Shown piece by piece: positions 1 to 7,703 of a stretch of 35,668 nucleotides of DNA. Position 1 is the stretch's first letter. The number at the start of each line of letters is the position of its first letter. Both the position numbers and the translations under genes were made by a program. The notes beneath the pieces were generated by a model that had not been told where the DNA came from, did no database searches, and saw only the letters and a program-made list of their open reading frames with translations. The stretch is from Streptomyces rishiriensis (GTDB lineage Bacteria > Actinomycetota > Actinomycetes > Streptomycetales > Streptomycetaceae), in assembly GCF_003112535.1 (NCBI RefSeq), contig NZ_BEWA01000038.1, positions 1 through 35,668 of the forward strand, given 5' to 3'.

Positions 1-1
1 G

Positions 2-145
2 CTCGACCTCAGCCGATTCAACGGGCGCTACCCGGTGGAGCTGTTCGGCGGGGTGCGCTTCCCGGCGGTCGGCGAACTGCCCTACCTGCTGACGCTGGCC
101 GGGCACGGCTTCTACTGGTTCAGGCTGCGCAAGGACGCGGCCTAG
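2..145 (+). CDS. treS: Trehalose synthase / maltose glucosyltransferase, C-terminal end (partial)
   Basis: Only the last 47 codons are present; the gene enters from the left edge and stops at TAG 143-145. The peptide reads DLSRFNGRYPVELFGG and ends WFRLRKDAA, which matches the beta-sandwich end of TreS proteins (L.RF.G..PVEL.G...FP.IGE.PY.LTL..HGFYWF.L). TreS interconverts trehalose and maltose in the cytoplasm and supplies maltose to the maltokinase encoded next. The identification rests on a short tail plus the downstream maltokinase and branching enzyme, the usual treS-pep2-glgB order of actinobacteria. Another GH13 enzyme with the same tail cannot be excluded from this fragment alone. Confidence 0.8.
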   Translation, partial: LDLSRFNGRYPVELFGGVRFPAVGELPYLLTLAGHGFYWFRLRKDAA

Positions 146-147
146 AA

Positions 148-160
148 CCCCGAGGCGGGG
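148..160 (+). other. Small hairpin between treS and maltokinase
   Basis: CCCCG (148-152), AGG, CGGGG (156-160), three bases after the treS stop. It has no T tract, so it is more likely an mRNA processing or partial attenuation element inside an operon than a full terminator. The rest of the 87-bp gap holds the maltokinase ribosome site (GGAAAGGA, about 215-222). Confidence 0.3.
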
Positions 161-232
161 CGGTTTCCCCTGTCCCGCCCGGGGCACGCATGAGTAACAC
201 CCCGACCCCCGCGGGGAAAGGAATGCGACGCC

Positions 233-1648
233 ATGGCGGAAACGGTCACTCTCTCCGGCAAGACAGTCCCCGGCCTCCTGGGGTCGCTGGATCCGTTGCT
301 GCGCGAGTGGCTGCCACGGCAGCGCTGGTTCGCCGGCAAGGGGCGTCCGATCACCGGATTCTCGCTGGTGGCGGCCACCGAGCTGCTGCCGGCCGACTCC
401 AGGCTGGGGCTGTACCACCTGCTGGTGCGCGCCCGTCAGGGCCCGGGGCCCGGTGACTGCTACCAGCTGCTGATCGGCGTCCGCGAGGCGCTGCCGCCCC
501 GGCTGGCCCCCGCGCTGATCGGGCACGTGGCCCAGGGGCCGCTGGCCGGGCGGACCGTCTTCGACGCCCTGTACGACGCCCGGCCCGCCGAGGTGCTGCT
601 GGAGGCGCTGCGCACCCGGGCGCGGATCGGCGCGCTGCGCTGCGAGCGCGATCCGGGGCAGGAGATCCCGTCGGGACTGGTCCCGCGCCGGCTGACGGGC
701 GAGCAGTCGAATTCGTCCGTCGTCTTTGGAGATACGTTCATTCTCAAGCTCCTGCGCCGGGTCGTGCCGGGCGTCAACCCCGACCTGGAGCTGCCGCTGG
801 CGCTGGCCCGCGAAGGCTGCCCCCGGGTGCCCGCGCCGGCGGCGTGGCTACAGGCCGACCTCGGCGAGAGCCAGGGCGGCGACGGCCGCGGCGGCGACGG
901 CCAGGGCGAGGACGAGTCCTACGTCCTGGGCGTGCTCCAGCCGTATCTGCAGGGCGCGGCGGACGGCTGGGAGCTGGCGCTGCGGGAACTGGCCAAGGGC
1001 GAGGACTTCGCCGCCGAGGCCCGGGCGCTGGGGCGGGCCACGGCCGAGGTGCACGGGGCGCTGGCCAAGGCGCTGCCCACGGCGACGCTGGGACCGTCCC
1101 AGATAGGACCGATGGTGGACGGCATGACCGAGCGGCTCGACGCGGCCGCACAGGCGGTGCCGGCGCTGCGCTCCTACGCGCCGGCGCTGCGCACCGCCTT
1201 CACGGCTCTGGCCGACCTCGCGGCCGAGGGCCGCACCTGGACCGCCCAGCGCGTCCACGGCGACCTGCACCTCGGGCAGTGCCTGCGCACGTCCGCCGGC
1301 GAGTGGACGCTGATCGACTTCGAGGGAGAGCCGGCCAGGCCGCTGGCCGAGCGGCGGATGCCGCAGCCGACCGTGCGGGACGTGGCGGGCATGCTGCGTT
1401 CCTTCGACTACGCGGCCCACTCGGCGGACCCGCCGGACCCCGGCTGGGCGCACGCCTGCCGGGCCGCCTACTGTTCCGGATACGCCGAGGCGGCGGGCGT
1501 CGACCCGCGCACCGACCCCGTGCTGCTGCGGGCCTACGAGACGGACAAGGCGGTCTACGAGGTGGTCTACGAGGCCCGGCACCGCCCCGACTGGCTTCCC
1601 GTCCCCCTGTCCGCGATACACCGCCTCGCCGCACCCGACCTGCCTTGA
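233..1648 (+). CDS. pep2: Maltokinase (Pep2/Mak family)
   Basis: 471 residues. Maltokinase phosphorylates maltose with ATP to maltose-1-phosphate, the substrate of GlgE for alpha-glucan synthesis. The fold is the eukaryotic-like aminoglycoside-phosphotransferase type: an N-terminal cap (WLPRQRWFAGKGR, residues 26-38), a strand with probable ATP-binding Lys (FILKLLRR, K172), the catalytic loop VHGDLHLGQC (341-350, D344) and the metal-binding IDFEGEPARPL (361-371, D362). Start ATG 233 is preceded by GGAAAGGA. An acidic Gly-rich insert (about 212-228, GGDGRGGDGQGED) lies between the lobes and is probably a species-variable linker. It sits 14 bp before the branching enzyme and almost certainly shares its mRNA. 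Length agrees with actinobacterial maltokinases (about 440-470). Confidence 0.92.
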   Translation: MAETVTLSGKTVPGLLGSLDPLLREWLPRQRWFAGKGRPITGFSLVAATELLPADSRLGLYHLLVRARQGPGPGDCYQLLIGVREALPPRLAPALIGHVAQGPLAGRTVFDALYDARPAEVLLEALRTRARIGALRCERDPGQEIPSGLVPRRLTGEQSNSSVVFGDTFILKLLRRVVPGVNPDLELPLALAREGCPRVPAPAAWLQADLGESQGGDGRGGDGQGEDESYVLGVLQPYLQGAADGWELALRELAKGEDFAAEARALGRATAEVHGALAKALPTATLGPSQIGPMVDGMTERLDAAAQAVPALRSYAPALRTAFTALADLAAEGRTWTAQRVHGDLHLGQCLRTSAGEWTLIDFEGEPARPLAERRMPQPTVRDVAGMLRSFDYAAHSADPPDPGWAHACRAAYCSGYAEAAGVDPRTDPVLLRAYETDKAVYEVVYEARHRPDWLPVPLSAIHRLAAPDLP

Positions 1649-1661
1649 GGAGGCTCCGTAC

Positions 1662-3989
1662 GTGACTCCCCCGAAGAAGGTCAAGAAGGCCGACGGGAAG
1701 AACGAGAGCGCCGCCGCCGCACCCGCGCCGGAGGCATCCCCCGCGCCCACGGCATCCCCTGCGACCGCGCCTCCCGCGTCCGTGACCCCGCCCGCGCCGG
1801 CGGTGTCACCCGTGCTGGACGCCGACGACCGCGAGCGTCTGCTGCACGGCTCCCATCACGCCCCGCACTCGGTGCTCGGCGCGCATCCGGTGCCCGGCGG
1901 GGTCGTCTTCCGGGCACTGCGCCCGTACGCCCGGTCCGTCACGGTGCTCGCGGGCGAGCTGCGCGCCGAGCTCCAGGACGACGGCGACGGCTTCTTCTCC
2001 GGCCTGCTGCCCCTGACGGAGGTCCCGGTCCACCGGCTGCTCGTGGCCTACGACGACACGACCCTGGAGACCGAGGACGCCTACCGCTTCCTGCCCACGC
2101 TGGGCGAGCTGGACCTGCACCTCATCGGCGAGGGACGGCACGAACAGCTGTGGACGGTGCTCGGCGCGCATCCCCGGGTCCACCAGGGGGTGAGCGGCAC
2201 CAGCTTCTCCGTGTGGGCTCCCAACGCGCGCGGCGTGCGGGTGACCGGCTCCTTCAACTTCTGGGACGGCACGGGGTTCCCGATGCGCTCGCTCGGCTCC
2301 ACGGGCGTCTGGGAACTGTTCGTGCCCGGGGTCGGCGAGGGCGAACTGTACAAGTTCGACATCACCCGGCCCGACGGCTCGCACACCGTGCGCGCCGACC
2401 CGATGGCCCGGCGCACCGAGGTCCCGCCCGCGACCTCGTCGATCGTGGCCGCCTCGCACTATGAGTGGGGCGACGAGGAGTGGCTGGCCCGGCGGGCCGA
2501 GATACCCGTGCACCAGGCGCCGTTCTCCGTGTACGAGGTCCATCTGCCGTCCTGGCGGCCCGGCCTCACCTACCGCCAGCTCGCCGACCAGCTGCCGGCC
2601 TACGTCAAGGATCTGGGCTTCACGCACGTCGAGTTGATGCCGGTCGCCGAGCATCCCTTCGGCGGCTCCTGGGGCTACCAGGTCACCGGTTTCTACGCGC
2701 CCACGGCCCGGCTGGGCACTCCGGACGACTTCAAGTACCTGGTGGACGCCCTGCACCGGGCCGACATCGGCGTCCTGATGGACTGGGTGCCGGCGCATTT
2801 CCCGCGCGACGACTGGGCCCTCGCCGAGTTCGACGGACGCCCGCTGTACGAGCACGAGGACCCGTTGCGGGCCGCGCACCCGGACTGGGGGACGCTGGAG
2901 TTCGACTTCGGCCGGCGCGAGGTGCGCAACTTCCTGGTGGCGAACGCCACTTACTGGTGCGAGGAGTTCCACATCGACGGGCTGCGGGTGGACGCCGTCG
3001 CCTCGATGCTCTACCTCGACTACTCGCGCGAGCCCGGCCAGTGGACCCCGAACGAGCACGGCGGCCGGGAGAACCTGGACGCGGTCGCCTTCCTTCAGGA
3101 GATGAACGCGACGGTGTACCGCCGCAGTCCCGGCGTCGTCACCGTCGCGGAGGAGTCCACGGCCTGGGACGGGGTCACGCGGGCCACCGACCAGCCGGGT
3201 CCGAGCGGCTTCGGCGGGCTCGGCTTCGGGCTGAAGTGGAACATGGGCTGGATGCACGACTCGCTGGACTACATGAGCCACGAGCCGGTGCACCGCAGGT
3301 ACCACCACCACGAGATGACGTTCTCGATGGTGTACGCGTACAGCGAGAACTACGTGCTGCCCATCTCGCACGACGAGGTGGTGCACGGGAAGCGCTCGCT
3401 GGTGTCGAAGATGCCCGGCGACTGGTGGCAGCAGCGCGCCGGCCTACGGGCCTATCTGGCGTTCATGTGGGCCCACCCCGGCAAGCAACTCCTCTTCATG
3501 GGGCAGGAGTTCGCCCAGGGCGCGGAGTGGTCGGAGACGCACGGACCGGACTGGTGGCTGCTGGATCCGGCGTACGGGGCCGAGGCGGACCACCGGGGCG
3601 TCCGGGACCTGGTGCGCGACCTCAACGCCGTCTACCGGGCGACGCCCGCGCTCTGGCAGCTGGACACCGACCCCGCCGGTTTCCGGTGGGTGGTCGGCGA
3701 CGCGGCCGAGGACAACGTCTTCGCGTTCCTGCGCCACGACGCCGAGGGCTCCCCGCTGCTCTGCGTCAGCAACTTCTCGCCCGTCGTGCGCCACGACTAC
3801 CTCCTGGGAGTCCCCGACGACGTGCCGGCCTGGCACGAGGCGCTCAACACCGACGCGTCCCCGTACGGAGGCAGCGGCGTCACCGGTCCCGAGCCCGTCA
3901 AGCCGGAGCCCCAGGGCCGCCACGGCCACCCGGCGACCGTCCGCCTCACCCTGCCTCCGCTGGCGACGATCTGGCTGCGCCCGGCCTGA
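1662..3989 (+). CDS. glgB: 1,4-alpha-glucan branching enzyme (GH13)
   Basis: 775 residues, GTG start at 1662 behind a clear GAGGAGG (1648-1654). It cuts alpha-1,4 chains and re-joins them by alpha-1,6 links in cytoplasmic glycogen/alpha-glucan. Order: Lys/Ala/Pro-rich tail (1-50, longer than usual and probably disordered), N-terminal sandwich (about 55-150), CBM48 (about 165-260), GH13 barrel and C-terminal beta domain. GH13 signatures: region I DWVPAHFPRD (374-383), region II GLRVDAVASM with nucleophile D444, region III VAEEST with acid/base E497, region IV PISHDEVVHGK with H570/D571. All catalytic residues are intact. With maltokinase and TreS it forms the GlgE-pathway cluster; glgE itself would lie outside the window. 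Confidence 0.96.
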   Translation: MTPPKKVKKADGKNESAAAAPAPEASPAPTASPATAPPASVTPPAPAVSPVLDADDRERLLHGSHHAPHSVLGAHPVPGGVVFRALRPYARSVTVLAGELRAELQDDGDGFFSGLLPLTEVPVHRLLVAYDDTTLETEDAYRFLPTLGELDLHLIGEGRHEQLWTVLGAHPRVHQGVSGTSFSVWAPNARGVRVTGSFNFWDGTGFPMRSLGSTGVWELFVPGVGEGELYKFDITRPDGSHTVRADPMARRTEVPPATSSIVAASHYEWGDEEWLARRAEIPVHQAPFSVYEVHLPSWRPGLTYRQLADQLPAYVKDLGFTHVELMPVAEHPFGGSWGYQVTGFYAPTARLGTPDDFKYLVDALHRADIGVLMDWVPAHFPRDDWALAEFDGRPLYEHEDPLRAAHPDWGTLEFDFGRREVRNFLVANATYWCEEFHIDGLRVDAVASMLYLDYSREPGQWTPNEHGGRENLDAVAFLQEMNATVYRRSPGVVTVAEESTAWDGVTRATDQPGPSGFGGLGFGLKWNMGWMHDSLDYMSHEPVHRRYHHHEMTFSMVYAYSENYVLPISHDEVVHGKRSLVSKMPGDWWQQRAGLRAYLAFMWAHPGKQLLFMGQEFAQGAEWSETHGPDWWLLDPAYGAEADHRGVRDLVRDLNAVYRATPALWQLDTDPAGFRWVVGDAAEDNVFAFLRHDAEGSPLLCVSNFSPVVRHDYLLGVPDDVPAWHEALNTDASPYGGSGVTGPEPVKPEPQGRHGHPATVRLTLPPLATIWLRPA

Positions 3990-4041
3990 GCCGCACCCGA
4001 CCGGCCGCCGGACGCGGCGCCGGCGAGCCGGTCGCAGGAAA

Positions 4042-4089
4042 CGGGAGCAGCCGGGAACGGAAGCAGCCGACGCCGGGAGCAGCCGGCAA
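4042..4089 (+). repeat. Three 16-bp imperfect tandem repeats downstream of glgB
   Basis: Units CGGGAGCAGCCGGGAA, CGGAAGCAGCCGACGC and CGGGAGCAGCCGGCAA begin at 4042, 4058 and 4074, an exact 16-bp period. They lie in the 239-bp gap between convergent glgB and helD, which has no gene. Function unknown; repeat expansion in a neutral spacer is the simplest reading. Confidence 0.6.
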
Positions 4090-4175
4090 CCCGGGCAGCG
4101 GCGGAAGCCGCCCGGCCCGCCCACCCCGCCGGGCCCGGATGGTCGCCGGTGACGCGGGCGGGCCGGCTGCCTGAC

Positions 4176-4234
4176 GCCTGACGCCGGCCATCGAGGCCTG
4201 TCGGCGCGAGGGCGGCGGCGCGCCAGCGTCAGGC
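4176..4234. terminator. Possible convergent terminator between glgB and helD
   Basis: GCCTGACGC (4176-4184) pairs perfectly with GCGTCAGGC (4226-4234), and the right arm overlaps the last codons of helD. The 41-base interior is GC-rich and self-complementary in parts. There is no T tract, which is common for Streptomyces terminators. Weak support. Confidence 0.3.
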
Positions 4235-6520
4235 CTCGGTGGCCGGCGGGGGCACGAGGGTCTCGGCCAGGGGCCTGGGCAGGGGGCGGCTGTGCAGCAC
4301 CCCGAGCCGCTGGGTGGCGCGGGTCAGCGCCACGTACAGGTCGCTCGTCCCGTAGCGTGCCGGCTCCACCACCAGAACGGAGTCGAACTCCAGGCCCTTC
4401 GACTGGCGGGGGTCCAGCAGGACGACCGGCTGCGTCAGGTCCGGTTCCGCGCCCGCGGTGATCCCGTCCAGTCGCGCCGCCAGCTTCCGGTGCAGGTCGC
4501 GCGGGGCGATGACCGCGAGCCGGCCCTCCGCGGGCGTCAGCTCGCCGACCGCCTCGGCCACCGCCTCCGCCAGGTCGTCGGTCGCGCGCGCCCACGGCCG
4601 CGCTCCCGTCGAGCGCACGGAGCTCGGCGGGGTGAAGTCCGGGCGCTCGGCCCGCACCACCGCGGCCGCCACTTCCATGATCTCCGCCGGGGTGCGGTAG
4701 TTCACGCCGAGGCGGGTGTGCTCCCAGCGGTCCTGGACGTACGGCTGGAGGATGCGGTCCCAGGATCCGACGCCGGCCGCCTCGGCGGTCTGCGCCGGGT
4801 CGCCGACCAGCGTCATCGAGCGGGTCGGGCTGCGCCGCATGAGCAGCCGCCAGGCCATCGGCGACAGCTCCTGCGCCTCGTCGACGATGATGTGCCCGAA
4901 CGCCCAGGTCCGGTCGGCCGCCGCGCGCTCGGCGGCGCTGCGGTGGTCGTCCTCCTCGTGCCGCTCGGCGAACCGTTCGGCGTCGATGATGTCGTGCGCG
5001 GACAGGATCTCGGAGTCCTCTTCGTCCTTGTCCTCGAACTCGTAGGTGCGCGAGGCGTAGGAGACGTCCAGGACGCCCTGGGCGTAGGCGACCTGCGTCT
5101 CGCGTTCCCGCTCGGCCAGCGCCCGCGCCACCCGTTCGTCCACGCCGAGCAGTTCGGCGGCCTCGTCCAGGAGCGGCACGTCCGCCACCGTCCACGCCCG
5201 TGTCACCGGGCGGCGGATGACGGCCGCGTCGTCGTCGGAGACGTAGCCCACCGGGTCGGCGAGGAAGTCCGCGACCAGACGCTGCGGGGTCAGGCGCGGC
5301 CACAGCTGGTCGACGGCGGCCCAGACCTCGGGGTTCTCGGCGAGTCCGTCGCGGATCTGGGTGATGTCGCTCGGGTCCAGCAGGTTCGTGCCGTCGAACG
5401 GGTCGGTGCCGATGCGTTCGGCGACCATGTCGGTGAGCGTGTTGAGGATGTGGCCCTCGAAGTGTTCGCGCGCCACGTTGTGCGGGAGGTTCGCGGCGCG
5501 GGTGCGCTCGCGGGCCATCTTCACCAGTCCGTCGTCGAGCATCAGGATCTCGCGGTCGTGCTCGATGGCGATCACCGGGTCGGGCAGCGCCTGCCAGTCG
5601 CGGACGACGTCGGCGAGCACGTCCGCCATGTCGGCGCGGCCCTTGACGGCGGCCGCCTCACGGGTGTCGGTCGCCGTGGCTTTGACGCCGGGGAACAGCT
5701 CGCCGACCGTCGCGAGCAGCACGCCGGTCTCGCCGAGCGAGGGCAGCACCTCGCCGATGTAACCGAGGAAGGCGGGGTTGGGGCCGACGATGAGGACCGC
5801 TCGCTTGGCGAGCAGTTCCCGGTGCTCGTAGAGGAGGTAGGCGGCCCGGTGCAGGGCGACGGCCGTCTTGCCGGTGCCCGGGCCGCCCTCCACCACCAGC
5901 ACCCCGCGGTGCGGGGCCCGGATGATCTCGTCCTGCTCGGCCTGGATGGTCTGCACGATGTCGCTCATCCGGCCGGTGCGCGCGGAGCCGAGGGCGGCGA
6001 GCAGCACGGCGTCGCCGGTGGGGTCCTCGTGGCCGGTGCGGGTGGCGTCGCCGAGGTCGAGGATCTCGTCGTGCAGGGCGGTGACCCGGCGGCCTTCGGT
6101 GGTGAGGTGCCGGCGTCGGCGCAGCCCCATCGTGGTGTGGCCGGTGGCCAGGTAGAAGGGCCGGGCGACGTCGGCCCGCCAGTCGATGAGGAGGGGGGTG
6201 CGCTCGGCGTCGTCGGTGCGCAGGCCGATGCGGCCGATGTGGTGGTTCGTGCCCGAGGCGAGGTCGATGCGGCCGAAGCACAGGGAACCGTCCACGGCGT
6301 TCAGCGCGGCCAGGAGCCCCGAGCGTTCGGCGACGAGGATGTCCCTTTCCAGCCGCGCCTGCATGGGCTTGTCCCCCTGGGCGAGGGCGTCCGTGACGCC
6401 GGCCTCGGTGTCCCCGCGCAGGGCGTCCACGCGTGCGTACAGCCCGTCGATGAATTCCTGTTCGTGCAGCAATTCACTGTCAGGAAAGTCGGTGTTTGAC
6501 AATTCCACTCCCGCCCGCAT
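4229..6520 (-). CDS. helD: HelD-type RNA polymerase-associated ATPase (UvrD/Rep-like)
   Basis: 763 residues. HelD proteins are SF1-like ATPases that insert into RNA polymerase, remove stalled enzyme from DNA and recycle it; some actinobacterial members (HelR) displace rifamycins. Seen here: an N-terminal helical segment (about 15-70), Walker A GGPGTGKT (212-219), a Walker B/helicase II block IIVDEAQELSPMAWRLL, motif III-like TLVGDPAQT, motif IV/V GVNYRTPAEIM, and a C-terminal 1A/2A lobe with KGLEFDSVLVVEP and YVALTRATQRLG (motif VI). Start ATG at 6520 is uncertain: the GGAG upstream is too distant, and an in-frame GTG four codons later is possible. It is transcribed alone, convergent to glgB. 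I see no long perfect 19-bp dyad of the rifamycin-associated-element type upstream. The 5' end overlaps an outward-facing promoter at 6496-6525. Confidence 0.9.
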   Translation of the reverse strand: MRAGVELSNTDFPDSELLHEQEFIDGLYARVDALRGDTEAGVTDALAQGDKPMQARLERDILVAERSGLLAALNAVDGSLCFGRIDLASGTNHHIGRIGLRTDDAERTPLLIDWRADVARPFYLATGHTTMGLRRRRHLTTEGRRVTALHDEILDLGDATRTGHEDPTGDAVLLAALGSARTGRMSDIVQTIQAEQDEIIRAPHRGVLVVEGGPGTGKTAVALHRAAYLLYEHRELLAKRAVLIVGPNPAFLGYIGEVLPSLGETGVLLATVGELFPGVKATATDTREAAAVKGRADMADVLADVVRDWQALPDPVIAIEHDREILMLDDGLVKMARERTRAANLPHNVAREHFEGHILNTLTDMVAERIGTDPFDGTNLLDPSDITQIRDGLAENPEVWAAVDQLWPRLTPQRLVADFLADPVGYVSDDDAAVIRRPVTRAWTVADVPLLDEAAELLGVDERVARALAERERETQVAYAQGVLDVSYASRTYEFEDKDEEDSEILSAHDIIDAERFAERHEEDDHRSAAERAAADRTWAFGHIIVDEAQELSPMAWRLLMRRSPTRSMTLVGDPAQTAEAAGVGSWDRILQPYVQDRWEHTRLGVNYRTPAEIMEVAAAVVRAERPDFTPPSSVRSTGARPWARATDDLAEAVAEAVGELTPAEGRLAVIAPRDLHRKLAARLDGITAGAEPDLTQPVVLLDPRQSKGLEFDSVLVVEPARYGTSDLYVALTRATQRLGVLHSRPLPRPLAETLVPPPATEA

Positions 6521-6525
6521 ATACT
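6496..6525 (+). promoter_or_regulatory. Near-consensus housekeeping promoter reading rightward from inside the helD 5' end
   Basis: TTGACA at 6496-6501, an 18-bp spacer, then TATACT at 6520-6525. It is the closest match to the sigma-70/HrdB consensus seen in the window. It points away from helD, toward a hairpin-plus-terminator unit with no gene on that strand; start of transcription would be about 6532. Confidence 0.6.
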
Positions 6526-6531
6526 GTGCTC

Positions 6532-6630
6532 ACTGAACTTCTCCGCGACTTGTTTCCCATGAAGTCGTGAATCATCGAATATACGCAGAGAAATCCCCCG
6601 AGCGCAATTGCTCGGGGGATTTCTTGTGTT
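6532..6630 (+). ncRNA. Candidate small RNA, about 95-100 nt
   Basis: Transcription from the promoter at 6496-6525 would run through an AT-rich, gene-free strip. It contains a first stem-loop, CGCGACTT (6544-6551) with AAGTCGTG (6562-6569) around loop GTTTCCCATG, a single-stranded AT-rich linker (6570-6590), and a 13-bp perfect terminator stem (6591-6603 with 6610-6622) followed by TTTCTTGTGTT. Promoter, structured body and terminator in 135 bp are the signature of an independent sRNA. The opposite strand holds the helD leader and the end of the thioredoxin gene, so it could also act in cis as an antisense RNA. It does not fit the two C-rich loops of the actinobacterial 6C RNA. No family assigned. 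Confidence 0.5.
6591..6622. terminator. Strong bidirectional intrinsic terminator
   Basis: AAATCCCCCGAGC (6591-6603), six-base loop GCAATT, GCTCGGGGGATTT (6610-6622): 13 uninterrupted pairs including the A/T ends. On the minus strand it ends the merR-trx operon, whose stop is at 6641; on the plus strand it would end the candidate sRNA. Confidence 0.85.
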
Positions 6631-6640
6631 CTGCCCGGGG

Positions 6641-6973
6641 CTACAGCACGTCGGACAGTTCCTCCAGCAGCCGCCGCTTGGGCCGGGCCCCCACCATCGC
6701 CTTCACGGGCTCCCCGGACCGGAACACCATGAACGTCGGCATCGACAGCACCTTGTAGGCGTTGGTCGTCTCCGGATTCATGTCCACGTTCAGCTGCACC
6801 ACCTTCAGCCGCTCGCCCTCCTCGGCGGCGAGCGCGGTCAGCACCGGCGCCATCTGCCGGCACGGCGGGCACCAGTCGGCGGTGAACTCCACCAGCACCG
6901 GCAGTTCCGCCCCGAGCACCTCCGTCCCGAAATCCGCGTCCGTCACTTCCGCCACACCGTCGGCCTTGGTCAT
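6641..6973 (-). CDS. trx: Thioredoxin
   Basis: 110 residues, the normal length of a cytoplasmic thioredoxin. Active site ADWCPPCRQ (W34, C35, C38; CPPC instead of the classic CGPC) and cis-proline loop SMPTF (P79) are present; the edge strands VLVEFTADW and VVQLNVDMNP fit the fold. Start ATG 6973 follows GGGAGGGC. Its ATG overlaps the TGA of the MerR gene by 4 bp (ATGA), so the two are translationally coupled, with merR first. The pairing suggests a regulator sensing oxidants, metals or electrophiles and inducing its own thioredoxin. The CPPC motif may shift redox potential upward; that is inference. Confidence 0.93.
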   Translation of the reverse strand: MTKADGVAEVTDADFGTEVLGAELPVLVEFTADWCPPCRQMAPVLTALAAEEGERLKVVQLNVDMNPETTNAYKVLSMPTFMVFRSGEPVKAMVGARPKRRLLEELSDVL

Positions 6974-7398
6974 CGCGTCCGCCCTCCCAGTTCGCACACC
7001 GGATCCGGACCACCCGGAACCGTCGCATCGGCCGCCAGCTCGTCCCGCGCCCGCTCGGCCCTGACGAGTTGCTCGCCGACCTGGGCGCGCACCGCCTGCA
7101 GCTCGCCGATCAGCTCGTCGAGCTCCGACAGCTTGCGCCGGTAGACCGCCAGCGACGCCGGGCAGGAGTCGCCCTCGGGGTGCCCGGCCCGCAGACACTC
7201 CACGAAGGGCCGGGTCTCCTCCAGATCGAACCCGAAGTCCTGGAGCGTCCTGATCTGCCGCAGCAGTTTCAGGTCGTCCTCGTCGTAGGTCCGGTAGCCG
7301 TTGTGGTTCCGCCGGGCGGCCAGCAGCCCCCGGGACTCGTAGTACCGCAGCGTCCGGGTCGTGGTCCCGGCCCGCGCCGCCAGCTCTCCGATGCGCAT
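6970..7398 (-). CDS. MerR-family transcriptional regulator
   Basis: 142 residues. N-terminal winged HTH MRIGELAARAGTTTRTLRYYE (1-21) and wing with NGYRTYDEDDL are textbook MerR; a dimerisation coiled coil follows (about 75-125). Cysteines occur in FVECLRAG, GDSCPAS and PVCELGG, spaced like those of several metal- or thiol-sensing MerR proteins, but no SoxR iron-sulfur cluster motif is present. Start ATG 7398 is chosen because MRIGEL begins the domain; a -10-like TACCTT lies 7 nt upstream, suggesting a leaderless mRNA, although GAAGG is also present. First gene of a two-gene operon with thioredoxin. Ligand unknown. Confidence 0.9.
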   Translation of the reverse strand: MRIGELAARAGTTTRTLRYYESRGLLAARRNHNGYRTYDEDDLKLLRQIRTLQDFGFDLEETRPFVECLRAGHPEGDSCPASLAVYRRKLSELDELIGELQAVRAQVGEQLVRAERARDELAADATVPGGPDPVCELGGRTR

Positions 7399-7405
7399 GC
7401 CTTCG

Positions 7406-7411
7406 AAGGTA
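7406..7411 (-). promoter_or_regulatory. -10 box of merR (leaderless start)
   Basis: TACCTT on the minus strand with 7 nt to the ATG at 7398. The upstream TTGACG (7431-7426) is only 14 bp away, so the true -35 is unclear. Confidence 0.4.
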
Positions 7412-7414
7412 CGG

Positions 7415-7432
7415 CTTGACGCCGACGTCAAG
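7415..7432. promoter_or_regulatory. Probable MerR operator (dyad)
   Basis: CTTGACG-CCGA-CGTCAAG, a perfect 7-bp-arm palindrome 17 bp upstream of the merR start and containing TTGAC. Its position over the promoter fits autoregulation of merR-trx. Confidence 0.55.
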
Positions 7433-7467
7433 GCAACAGTCCCCGGAGCCCCGCCCCGCGCCCGGTG

Positions 7468-7518
7468 CCCCCTGCCTCCGGCCCTGCCGCTGCCCCCTGC
7501 CCCCTGCCCCCTGCCCCA
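7468..7518. repeat. CCCCTGC-type low-complexity repeats
   Basis: A run of CCCTGC/CCCCTGCC units (about 7468-7518) in the gap between merR and dctA. No coding potential that I trust; probably simple-sequence expansion. Confidence 0.5.
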
Positions 7519-7519
7519 G

Positions 7520-7679
7520 GCCGGGCGTTCCCGGGAAAACGGCGAAACGCCCGGCACAGGGCCGGGCGGGGAAATGGAAAGACCGGGCGGCCGAGCCACG
7601 GGGGAGTGCTCGGCCGCCCGGAGCCGGGGGGGCGGTGGCCGGGTGTCCGGCCCCGGTTCAGGCGGGGCCGGACACCCGG
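7520..7679. terminator. Three consecutive stem-loops downstream of dctA
   Basis: Stem 1: GCCGGGCGTT 7520-7529 with 7546-7555. Stem 2: 14 perfect pairs, 7583-7596 with 7608-7621, loop 11 nt. Stem 3: 17 perfect pairs, 7639-7655 with 7663-7679, loop GTTCAGG. Stem 3, 25 bp past the dctA stop, is the likely terminator of dctA; the others may be back-up terminators that insulate the merR promoter. Confidence 0.75.
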
Positions 7680-7703
7680 AGTCGGGGGCCCGAAACGGTG
7701 GCC

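Noticed and set aside
1806..3386. Long open frame (526 codons) on the minus strand
   Set aside because: Antisense to glgB, whose catalytic motifs are complete; its translation is His/Val/Arg-rich with no domain.
3444..5303. Long open frame on the minus strand spanning the glgB end and helD
   Set aside because: Out of frame with helD and antisense to glgB; no recognisable domain.
4292..6499. Long open frame (735 codons) on the plus strand
   Set aside because: Antisense shadow of helD; composition is typical of the reverse complement of a GC-rich gene.
6521..6600. Rifamycin-associated element upstream of helD
   Set aside because: The only dyad present (CGCGACTT/AAGTCGTG) is short with a 10-nt loop and does not look like that conserved element.
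6532..6630. Assignment of the sRNA to the 6C RNA family
   Set aside because: The family has two loops each with six or more C; here one loop has three C and the C-run is in the terminator stem.
7468..7518. CRISPR-like repeat array
   Set aside because: CCCTGC units are adjacent without spacers and no cas genes are present.
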